Part shown: positions 45,512 to 52,426 of the stretch, in pieces
Layout: every line of letters begins with the position of its first letter
Numbering within the stretch: the first letter of the stretch is position 1
NCBI GenBank assembly: GCA_035345875.1
Contig: DAORDH010000013.1
Location: 74,081 to 138,080 of the forward strand
Length of the DNA: 64,000 bases
From: UBA2033 sp035345875
Lineage (GTDB): Bacteria; Spirochaetota; Leptospiria; Leptospirales; Leptospiraceae
Direction: 5' to 3'
Translations under genes and position numbers: made by a program
Notes under the pieces: generated by a model
Told to the model about the DNA's origin: nothing
Seen by the model: only the letters and a program-made list of their open reading frames with translations
The model's database searches: none

Positions 45512-45883
45512 GTGAAGTCAATTTTCCTTATTTTTTTATTCCTTATAGCTTGCACTCCGGATGGTCCAACCTATATACCTGAGAGCGATGCGAGAGCCCG
45601 TCTTTATTTACTCACTATATTAAAATGCTCTAGCTCGGGAGGTGATCCAAGAGCCAAGAGTTTAGATATATTTTCTTTTGTGGAAAAGCAATTTAAAACG
45701 AATACATTAGCTGAATCCGATCGCAAAAAGGTAATCTATTACAAAAAAGACTACCAGAAGTGCGAAACCTTAATTTCAATATTGCCGATTGATAAATGCG
45801 ATTTTAAAGGAATCGATTTAATCAATCTAGCTTCAAAAGGTGGAATTTGTAAGTTAGAACCAGCCAGTTATTATAATTTTTAA
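45512..45883 (+). CDS. Small hypothetical lipoprotein
   Basis: 123 residues, signal peptide with lipobox Cys14 (FLIAC). The mature protein has four further cysteines (KCSSSGG, KCETL, KCDF, GGICK), likely two disulfides. GTG start at 45512; AAGGGG lies upstream but 13 bases away. It follows the M23 gene by 17 bases, so it may be the third gene of a wall-hydrolase operon. Family unknown. The acyl-CoA synthetase gene converges on it. Confidence 0.6.
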   Translation: MKSIFLIFLFLIACTPDGPTYIPESDARARLYLLTILKCSSSGGDPRAKSLDIFSFVEKQFKTNTLAESDRKKVIYYKKDYQKCETLISILPIDKCDFKGIDLINLASKGGICKLEPASYYNF

Positions 45884-45884
45884 A

Positions 45885-47756
45885 CTACTTGTAAATGGAA
45901 TCAATTAGATGTTGGTATTTCTCTGCTATTACATGTCGTTTAACGGATAGTTTTGCAGTTAGTTCATCTCCAACTTCAAATTGTTTTGGTAGTAATCTGA
46001 AATCTAAAACTTTTTCAAATGACTTAAATCCATTCTCTGCACTGATTGCTTTTTTTATTTCCTCACTTAATTTTTGATATACATATTTATTTTCTGCGAT
46101 TGATTTATAGTCTTGTCCATATTCTTTGAACCGGTCTAGATTCGGAACAATTAAAGCCCCTAAAAATTTTTTATCCTGTCCAATTACCATACATTGATCG
46201 ATGAATTCTGAATGAAGAAGTCTATGCTCTATTGGAACAGGTTCAACATTTTCTCCGCTGAGCAGAACAATGGTTTCTTTGGATCTACCAACAATCTTCA
46301 GGCAACCGTTATATGTCATAACTCCTAAATCTCCTGTATTCATCCAACCGTCTTTTAAAACCTTGGAAGTGGCTTCCGGATTTTTGTAATATCCTCTCAT
46401 TACTTGATCCCCCTTCACATGGATCTCTCCTTTGATCGCATAACCTTTGTTTGCCGGAAAGATTTCTTTTCCACTGTTTATATCCAAAATTCGAATTGAT
46501 GTTTGAGGGAATACCTTTCCTACAGTTCCAATGATTAAATTTTGAAATGTTCTAACGGAAATAATAGGGGCAGTTTCTGTCATCCCATAGCCTTCTAGAA
46601 CTGGGATTCCTATATTATTAAAAAACTCATCTATATGAGTCGGAAGAGCTCCTCCGCCAGAAACGGATCCACGCAATTGTCCTCCTGTTGCCTGTCTAAT
46701 TTTACTCAAAACAATTTTATCTAAAATTAGATTTGGAATAAATAGCATAAATAAAACCGATAGGTGATAAATGCTCATAAAAAAATAGAACAAGTGATTG
46801 CTAGGTTCTAATTGTATTTTTTGTTTCAATAGGAAACGAAGAGAATCATGATAAACTCTTGAGACGGTATAAGCTAGATTAAATAGATTCTTTTTTGATT
46901 TAGGAGCTTTGTCTAAATTTCCCATTATCCCTTGATAGATACTTTCCCAAAGTCTAGGAGCAGAAGCCATGAAGGTAGGCTTTACAATTTGTAAATCTTC
47001 TTTCAAATTGCGAATATTTGTATAATAGGTGCAGGAACCAGTAGCGATTGCAATCATTTCAAAGACTCTCTCGAAAATATGCCAAACAGGAAGAATAGAT
47101 AGAATTCTTTCTGAGTGAGAAAGTGAAATCGGAAGATGATTGATTTGAAAAACCATATTTTTGTGAGTGAGCATTACTCCTTTCGGAGCGCCGGTTGTTC
47201 CGGAAGTGTAGATCAATGTAAATAAATCTTCTTCTTTGATGCCCTGAATTCTTTCTTGCAACAAATAGAATTTGGTTTTCCTAAGTATTTTTCCTCTTTC
47301 GATTAAATCATAGATATTTACAATTCCTTCTGAAAGTTTGGCATCTTTATCCATGAGGATAATCTTCGTTAGCCCTAACTTATTTTTTAATTTTAAAACC
47401 TTTTCGAGTGTCTGGTTGTTTTCTACAAATAAGACTTTTACATCTGCATGTGGCAGAATATATAAAATGTCATTGTCTGTTACATCGGTTCCTCTTGGAA
47501 CGTCCGCTGCACCTGTCATTTGAATCGCGATATCAGAGACAATCCATTCCACTCGATTGTCTGCTATGATTCCTACATGCTCTCTTGCTTGAACTCCGAT
47601 TTCAATCAAGGCGAGAGCTAGGTTCTCTGACATTTCCAATAATTCAGAGTAGGTAACTGAATCAAACTTTTTGCTTTTATTTCGAGTAGCAAATGCTCCT
47701 TGGTTTCCAAATCGATTTGCGCTGTAGTAAATCATTTCTACTAAATTTTTAAACAT
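45885..47756 (-). CDS. Long-chain fatty acid-CoA ligase (AMP-forming)
   Basis: 623 residues. ANL-superfamily adenylate-forming enzyme: P-loop LIYTSGTTGAPKGVML (about 187-202), LPVWHIFER, the VSGGGALP motif, EGYGMTETAP, and the hinge GRSKETIVLLSGENVEP near residue 520. The length, with a hydrophobic insertion around 330-355, matches FAA/ACSL-type long-chain acyl-CoA synthetases common in Leptospira, which grow on long-chain fatty acids. ATG 47756 is preferred over 47777 because AGGAG is spaced 9 bases ahead. The next minus-strand gene upstream is an AraC-type regulator. Confidence 0.9.
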   Translation of the reverse strand: MFKNLVEMIYYSANRFGNQGAFATRNKSKKFDSVTYSELLEMSENLALALIEIGVQAREHVGIIADNRVEWIVSDIAIQMTGAADVPRGTDVTDNDILYILPHADVKVLFVENNQTLEKVLKLKNKLGLTKIILMDKDAKLSEGIVNIYDLIERGKILRKTKFYLLQERIQGIKEEDLFTLIYTSGTTGAPKGVMLTHKNMVFQINHLPISLSHSERILSILPVWHIFERVFEMIAIATGSCTYYTNIRNLKEDLQIVKPTFMASAPRLWESIYQGIMGNLDKAPKSKKNLFNLAYTVSRVYHDSLRFLLKQKIQLEPSNHLFYFFMSIYHLSVLFMLFIPNLILDKIVLSKIRQATGGQLRGSVSGGGALPTHIDEFFNNIGIPVLEGYGMTETAPIISVRTFQNLIIGTVGKVFPQTSIRILDINSGKEIFPANKGYAIKGEIHVKGDQVMRGYYKNPEATSKVLKDGWMNTGDLGVMTYNGCLKIVGRSKETIVLLSGENVEPVPIEHRLLHSEFIDQCMVIGQDKKFLGALIVPNLDRFKEYGQDYKSIAENKYVYQKLSEEIKKAISAENGFKSFEKVLDFRLLPKQFEVGDELTAKLSVKRHVIAEKYQHLIDSIYK

Positions 47757-47809
47757 AATTTTTTCTCCTGAATGCATTTATCTTAGCAGAGGAGAAAAAA
47801 AATGTCGTC

Positions 47810-48928
47810 TCAGTTTATAGAATGAGACTTGTGATTGGAGGTTAGATTATAATTTGAGACTTTGTAGTTCTTTCTAAATTCTGCAGGCGTAACACCTGTC
47901 GTAATTTTAAAGACTCGGTTAAAGGAAGCCTTTGAGTTAAACCCAACTGCATAACCGATGGATAAGATAGATCTTTTGCTTTCTTCTAATAATAATTTCT
48001 TTGCTTCTGCAATTCTGAATTCATTGATATATTGAGCAAAATTCTTATTTAGCTTTTCATTTAATATTTCTGAGAGCTGATGAGGGGTAATCGAAAGTTC
48101 ATTTGCAAGAGATGTAAGGCTTATATCTTCATCCGAAAATGCCTTTTCTTGATTCATCAATTGTTCTAAATTGGAGAGAACTGATTCTAGGTTAAGAGTT
48201 TGAATCTTAGAATTTCTATACTTTGATTTTTTGAATTCTGTTTTGACCATTTCAAGCATATCTGGATACTTGGAGGCTAATAAAAAAAAGATACAAAGGT
48301 TAATCGGAAGTAGCCACGCACTTAATTTAATTAGGAAAAAAGATTTAAATAAGAATCCCAAAATTCCTATACATAAATCTAAGTAAATAGAGGAGCAAAT
48401 GATAATAAAGTATAAAAGATTAGAACTTTGTTCTTTGAAAAAGGTTTTGTTTTCTAAAATGATTCGAGTGAGATAAATGAGCGGATGAACTTTGGTTCCA
48501 AAGTTTAGAAATAGAATCAGTAAAGAGTAAATTGTATTTTTTTGTTCTTTTATACCAATTAAAAATAAATATTTTTGATCTGTGTCGTAGAAGTGAAAAG
48601 GTAGGATCGCAAGAAATACGAGAATAGCAGGGATAAAATGAAAGTAAAATGTTTTCCATTCTTCATCCATTAGATTTTTTTTATAGAAAAAATAAAGTAG
48701 GGGACCTACGCAATAGACAAAGGGCAAATGAAGTAAAAATAAATTTGGATATTGTAGATAGATTCCTGAAAAACTATAAGCGCCTGCAAAGAGCCAAAGG
48801 GAGGAGATAAATAATACAAGACTTAGGGAATAATACTTTTTAGTAATTAAAATTTGTAAGCCCCAAATGACTCCAAAAAAGCCGCCCGCTATTAAAAAAG
48901 AATTTTCAATAAAACTGATTAAACTCAT
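47810..48928 (-). CDS. Membrane-embedded AraC-family regulator
   Basis: 372 residues: an N-terminal membrane domain with about seven TM helices (about 8-225) fused to an AraC/XylS DNA-binding domain (about 270-365; SLTSLANELSITPHQLSEIL and ILSIGYAVGFNSKASFNRVF). This 7TM-AraC architecture is known from spirochaetes and Bacteroidetes; it would sense something in the membrane and act on DNA without leaving it. ATG 48928 is preferred to TTG 48952. It is 53 bases upstream of the acyl-CoA synthetase gene, a possible target. Confidence 0.85.
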   Translation of the reverse strand: MSLISFIENSFLIAGGFFGVIWGLQILITKKYYSLSLVLFISSLWLFAGAYSFSGIYLQYPNLFLLHLPFVYCVGPLLYFFYKKNLMDEEWKTFYFHFIPAILVFLAILPFHFYDTDQKYLFLIGIKEQKNTIYSLLILFLNFGTKVHPLIYLTRIILENKTFFKEQSSNLLYFIIICSSIYLDLCIGILGFLFKSFFLIKLSAWLLPINLCIFFLLASKYPDMLEMVKTEFKKSKYRNSKIQTLNLESVLSNLEQLMNQEKAFSDEDISLTSLANELSITPHQLSEILNEKLNKNFAQYINEFRIAEAKKLLLEESKRSILSIGYAVGFNSKASFNRVFKITTGVTPAEFRKNYKVSNYNLTSNHKSHSIN

Positions 48929-49001
48929 AAAACTTCTGAATGATTGATCCAATAGAATGATTTATTGATTCAAGGGTTCAATTTTTATCCTTTGTGTATA
49001 T

Positions 49002-49451
49002 TTATTGTGTATTGAGTAAATCATGTTCTTTTAATTGGAAGAGTTTTAGAAATTCACTTTTAGAAGGTCTTAAAAAAAGAATATAATAAAGAACGAGTAA
49101 GGCGACTATCGGTGCATTCATGGGATTTGGCTCTCCGGCAGCGAGGATTACATTGAATACAGCCGCACCTTCGATCATAGAATATTGTAGAATTTTGAGA
49201 GATTGGTATCCGATTAGTTTTTCTTCGAAAGTTTTAGATTTGTATCTAGATATAAAGCTCTGTTTTAAAAAGAACTCATAACTAATCACACTCGATGCAG
49301 CGATTAGAATTCCTACAATTTTAGAGACAATATCTTCAATAAAAATGAGTTGGTTTATGAAAAAAAATCCATAGAGCACAATAGGAGGCATGATTAGAGT
49401 AATATGCAATATACGAATGGTAGAAAGCCTTGAATTAAGTTTATCTGACAT
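49002..49451 (-). CDS. Hypothetical membrane protein
   Basis: 149 residues with four predicted TM helices (about 12-34, 40-58, 90-108, 112-128) and a basic C-terminus. Family not recognised; the GEPNPMNAP turn before the last helix is distinctive. AAGGGA precedes the ATG. It could be cotranscribed with the AraC-type regulator 73 bases downstream. Confidence 0.6.
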   Translation of the reverse strand: MSDKLNSRLSTIRILHITLIMPPIVLYGFFFINQLIFIEDIVSKIVGILIAASSVISYEFFLKQSFISRYKSKTFEEKLIGYQSLKILQYSMIEGAAVFNVILAAGEPNPMNAPIVALLVLYYILFLRPSKSEFLKLFQLKEHDLLNTQ

Positions 49452-49625
49452 AGATTTTATTCCCTTTGTATCTTGTTTAAGTTCATTGTTTTGAGTGAGA
49501 GTTCTTTCAATTTCAAAATTCTTTCTTAATTCTGCAATCTAATTCCTTTCTTTTTTATAGTTAGAATCATTTTATTTGTAATATTTGTAATAATTTAGAT
49601 GAGAATTCTTTCTACAATAAGCTTC

Positions 49626-49644
49626 TATGATTTATTAAATCATA
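49626..49644. promoter_or_regulatory. Operator-like perfect palindrome
   Basis: TATGATTTA, a central T, then TAAATCATA: 9-base arms, no mismatch. It lies about 40 bases upstream of the putative -35 box of the coiled-coil lipoprotein gene. The binding protein is unknown. Confidence 0.45.
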
Positions 49645-49679
49645 AAATGGGTCTCTGTTGCATAACGTTTAAAATCTAT

Positions 49680-49708
49680 TTGACAAAAAAAGTGTCACTA
49701 GTTATAGA
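49680..49708 (+). promoter_or_regulatory. Putative sigma-70 promoter of the coiled-coil lipoprotein
   Basis: TTGACA (49680-49685) and TATAGA (49703-49708) separated by 17 bases. The -35 box starts a TGACA/TGTCA inverted repeat (49681-49697). The predicted transcript would have a leader of about 70 bases before ATG 49788. Confidence 0.5.
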
Positions 49709-49787
49709 CTTTGTTATATTCTAGACTTTGTGGTAATTGATTTTAACTCAGATTTAAGAATATACATTTAATTAGTAAGGACAAAAT

Positions 49788-50270
49788 ATGAAACAATCCA
49801 AAAAAATCAGTATATTGGCAATGGCTCTTGTAATTCTTTGGAATTGCAAAGACAATTCTCTTGAGTTGAAATTTAAGAAAGACCATGAAGTATTAGAAGC
49901 AAAACATACAAGTATGGAAGCTGACCATGCAAAATTAGAAGCGGATCATGAGGCGTTTATAAAGAAACACAATGAGTCCAAAGGAAAAGGGGATGATAAA
50001 GCTCATGAGGAAAAAGAAGTTCTTCATGGAAAAATTTTAGAAGCTCATAGAGCCGTGATTGAAAAACACAAAAAACTAATTGATGAACATGCAGAGCTTG
50101 AAAAGAAACATCTATCTGGTTCTCTTTCAAAAGAAGATGTAGAGAAAGATCACCAGAGAATTTTAAAAGAAGATGAATCAATGAATGCAGAACATGAAAA
50201 ACTGATAGAAGAGCATAAATCTCTCCTAGGAGAAGATAACCAAATGCTAGAGGAACATAAGAAAAAATAA
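49788..50270 (+). CDS. His-heptad coiled-coil lipoprotein
   Basis: 160 residues. Signal peptide with lipobox Cys20 (LWNC). The whole mature chain is a highly charged helix built of 7-residue units that mostly begin with His: HEVLEAK HTSMEAD HAKLEAD, then HGKILEA HRAVIEK HKKLIDE, then HEKLIEE HKSLLGE. There are three such blocks separated by Gly/Ser-containing breaks (SKGKGDD and SGSLSKED). A rigid periplasmic stalk, perhaps with metal-binding His stripes, is likely. No family recognised. A strong terminator follows at 50287-50319. Confidence 0.75.
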   Translation: MKQSKKISILAMALVILWNCKDNSLELKFKKDHEVLEAKHTSMEADHAKLEADHEAFIKKHNESKGKGDDKAHEEKEVLHGKILEAHRAVIEKHKKLIDEHAELEKKHLSGSLSKEDVEKDHQRILKEDESMNAEHEKLIEEHKSLLGEDNQMLEEHKKK

Positions 50271-50286
50271 TTCACTCTGATTGATA

Positions 50287-50319
50287 AAGGATAATAATGA
50301 TTATCCTTAAAAATTTTTT
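50287..50319 (+). terminator. Rho-independent terminator after the coiled-coil lipoprotein
   Basis: AAGGATAAT (50287-50295) and ATTATCCTT (50300-50308) form a perfect 9-bp stem with loop AATG; a T-run follows at 50314-50319. It lies between convergent genes and may also weakly stop the TetR transcript. Confidence 0.8.
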
Positions 50320-50338
50320 GAGGATTTTGTAAAAAAGT

Positions 50339-50875
50339 CTAGTCGATAAATTGTGCAATCGCATTTCTTAGGTTTTGGAGTTTCTTCTTGGCTTTCATTT
50401 CCTGAATGGCTGTTTCCGCAATCATTCCAACATACAGACTTGCAGTTGCTTGCGTATACTCCCAGCCTGCTTTTGCAAAATCCTTTTCTGCCCAAATAGA
50501 AAACTCTCTATTCCGATTCGAAACTTCCTTTGTTAAAGCTGGCTCTATTCTCGCTTCAAATAAAAAAGATTTCATACTCGAATTTGATAAGCAGTAATTG
50601 AGATAGGTCTCTGTTCCTATCCAAAGTCTTTCCATTCCAAAAGGTTGATTCTGTATTCCTTTTGTAATTTCCAGTTTTAATTTCTCATGAAAATCTCTGT
50701 GTAAGTAGATTAAAAAATCGGCTCTATTTTTAAAATGTGTATAGAATGATCCTTTAGCTACATTTGCTGCTTTAGTAATTGTATCTACACTAACGTTAGA
50801 AATGCCTTTCTTTTCGAAGAGAGTAAGTGCTGATTGTATGAGTGCTTCTTTTGTTTTGGGTCCAGAGGTTTTCAT
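50339..50875 (-). CDS. TetR-family repressor
   Basis: 178 residues. N-terminal TetR helix-turn-helix (about 8-55): ALIQSALTLFEKKGISNVSV then DTITKAANVAKGSFYTHFKN. The C-terminal two-thirds is the all-helical ligand/dimer domain. Its ATG overlaps the stop of the upstream hydrolase gene (ATGA, 4 bases), so both are translated from one transcript. A TetR-type palindrome sits inside that transcript's promoter (51755-51774), which suggests it represses its own operon. The inducer is probably a substrate or product of the hydrolase. Confidence 0.9.
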   Translation of the reverse strand: MKTSGPKTKEALIQSALTLFEKKGISNVSVDTITKAANVAKGSFYTHFKNRADFLIYLHRDFHEKLKLEITKGIQNQPFGMERLWIGTETYLNYCLSNSSMKSFLFEARIEPALTKEVSNRNREFSIWAEKDFAKAGWEYTQATASLYVGMIAETAIQEMKAKKKLQNLRNAIAQFID

Positions 50876-51693
50876 TCAATTGTTTCCAAAAAAGATTTTA
50901 ATACTGTGAAAAAATTTTCAGGATCTTCAGCAAATGGTAGATGCCCAGTATTCAGAAGCTCTAACCTTGCATCTGGAATCAATTGGGTCGCTTGGATTCC
51001 TATTTTTAATTCGATTACGGGATCTCGTTTCCCCCAAATTAAAAAAGTAGGACATTCAATTTCTTTTGCTCTTTCTCTTAGATTATGTTCTGGTAAAAGA
51101 AAACTTCTCCAAATCGATGCGTTAGTCTTGATAGCATTGTCTGTTTTATTATTCCGTATCCTAGAAAGAATGTCCTTGGTGAATTCATTTTTAACTTTAA
51201 TATACAGACTTGGAAAAGTATTCCAAACGATTCGCGTAATCCATTCCTTGCCTTTCAGTCTTGTGAAATTATCAGCAATCAAGCCAGGCTCATTAAATCC
51301 ACCTGAATTCACAAGAACAAGTCCTTTTACAAGTTCTGGACTCGCGAGTGCAAGACTTATCGATAAAAAACCACCAATGCTATTTCCTAGATAGATTGCT
51401 TTTTCTTTCACTACTTGTTTAGAAAATTCTTGGATATATTTACTAAGAGTAATAACATTTGCAAATGTAGGTGGATCAAATAAATCCGATTTTCCATGAC
51501 CTGGTAAATCAATTGCAATGACTCTATAACTAGTTTTTAATTTATCGAAGATAGAATTAAAATCTTCCAGGCTATGTCCCGCTGCATGAATTAAGACTAG
51601 GCATTTTCCTTCTCCTGCTTCTCTATAGTGAATCTTCAAACCATCTATTTCTATCCAATGCTCTTCGGCGGTTTCAAAGTTGACTGTATCCAT
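50872..51693 (-). CDS. Alpha/beta hydrolase in an operon with TetR repressor
   Basis: 273 residues, no signal peptide. Alpha/beta-hydrolase motifs: LIHAAGHSLEDF (oxyanion hole), AIDLPGHGKSD, nucleophile elbow GNSIGG (about residue 97-102), acid in WGKRDPVIE and base in NTGHLPFAEDPENF. It resembles MhpC/BphD-type hydrolases and haloperoxidases; substrate unknown. AGGAG precedes the ATG. The 5' part of the gene and its promoter are duplicated, in decayed form, at 61711-61909. Confidence 0.87.
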   Translation of the reverse strand: MDTVNFETAEEHWIEIDGLKIHYREAGEGKCLVLIHAAGHSLEDFNSIFDKLKTSYRVIAIDLPGHGKSDLFDPPTFANVITLSKYIQEFSKQVVKEKAIYLGNSIGGFLSISLALASPELVKGLVLVNSGGFNEPGLIADNFTRLKGKEWITRIVWNTFPSLYIKVKNEFTKDILSRIRNNKTDNAIKTNASIWRSFLLPEHNLRERAKEIECPTFLIWGKRDPVIELKIGIQATQLIPDARLELLNTGHLPFAEDPENFFTVLKSFLETIE

Positions 51694-51754
51694 TTTCGTC
51701 TCCTGAAAGATTCTTTTATTTAAAAAAATTTGCTAGAAAGAATCAATTGTAAAT

Positions 51755-51782
51755 AAATGACCGATTAGTCATTTAATGTCAA
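51755..51782 (-). promoter_or_regulatory. TetR-type operator within the hydrolase-tetR promoter
   Basis: AAATGACCGATTAGTCATTT (51755-51774) is a 20-base palindrome with 7-base arms. On the minus strand it sits just after TTGACA (51777-51782, reverse strand), i.e. between the -35 box and the expected -10 region, where a bound repressor blocks polymerase. The decayed copy at 61881-61900 keeps TGACTAATAAGTCA, consistent with a TGACYRATWAGTCA-type site. Confidence 0.7.
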
Positions 51783-51783
51783 G

Positions 51784-51999
51784 GCTTATTTTTAAAATAT
51801 CGATTACTTCCTTTTTAGGAAAAATGGAAGGATTGGCAGAGATTTGCTAGGTACGAAAGAGAGAAGAAAGGGCAATTGGGTTTTACCCTTTTTTTCATCA
51901 AGTAGTTCCCTTTAGAACTTTAGAAAATAGAATCAAACAGAGTTTTGAACATTGATACATATACTCTATTCTGTCGGATATCGTATTTGAGACTCAATT
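51784..51999. repeat. 216-bp perfect repeat, copy A
   Basis: Bases 51784-51999 appear identical, base for base, to 61910-62125 in the same orientation. The block is non-coding apart from a 17-codon frame on the minus strand preceded by AAAGGGA. It contains a hairpin CTTCCTTTTT/AAAAATGGAAG and AAAGGG...CCCTTT followed by T's (terminator-like on the plus strand, 51867-51895). Confidence 0.85.
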
Positions 52000-52140
52000 T
52001 GTCTTTCTAGGAATTTGTATCCAACTTCTCCAATAATTTTCTCCCATTTCTATCTTACAAGTGAATGGCTTAAAGTAAAAAAGGATTGCGACTCTTTCAA
52101 AAAAAGGTATTTTGAAGTAGATGGGCGAAGATTTTGTTAG
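51994..52140 (-). pseudogene. C-terminal fragment of unknown gene X, copy A (truncated)
   Basis: A 49-codon frame without start reads IPFFERVAILFYFKPFTCKI, then EMGENYWRSWIQIPRKTN and a stop. The same protein segment occurs at 60681-60896, where it continues 25 residues further past IPRKK. Here it breaks off exactly where the 216-bp repeat begins. Family of X not recognised. Confidence 0.6.
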
Positions 52141-52393
52141 TCAAGAATGAAATGGTATGAATTCATTCTTGCTATTTAGGTCAAAATACCGAGTTTTTAG
52201 GGAGTGCCTAATAAACGAAAATAACTATTCTAAATATCTCCCCAACTTTTATTATAGCTCAATCTAAGGTCTATTCTATGGGAAGCTAATCATTGTTTAC
52301 CGCCAAGTTTATCTCTATTCATCAGCGGTAATCTATAAATATTTTTGGTAATTTTAAAAACATTGCCCACACTTCCATAGCTATGTTTACGAC
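52141..52393. other. Gene-free DNA with a 10-bp inverted repeat
   Basis: No gene seen. CAAGAATGAA (52142-52151) and TTCATTCTTG (52162-52171) form a perfect inverted repeat with a 10-base loop and no T-run. The rest is AT-rich and unassigned. Together with 51694-52140 this makes about 700 bases between the hydrolase and the sensor-phosphatase operon. Confidence 0.5.
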
Positions 52394-52426
52394 TAAAAAT
52401 AATAGATTCAAAAAAAATTGAATCTA
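52394..52426 (-). terminator. Terminator of the GlpV-like/phosphatase operon
   Basis: TAGATTCAA (52403-52411) and TTGAATCTA (52418-52426) form a 9-bp stem with a 6-base loop that overlaps the phosphatase stop codon. On the minus strand it is followed by TTATTTTTAG, a suitable T-run. Confidence 0.75.

Larger units (their letters stand above)
49452..49787. other. Divergent promoter region
   Basis: 336 bases without a gene, between divergently transcribed genes. It holds a perfect 9-base inverted repeat TATGATTTA-t-TAAATCATA (49626-49644), a plausible sigma-70 promoter at 49680-49708, and two copies of TAGACTTTGT (49705-49714 and 49722-49731). Confidence 0.55.
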
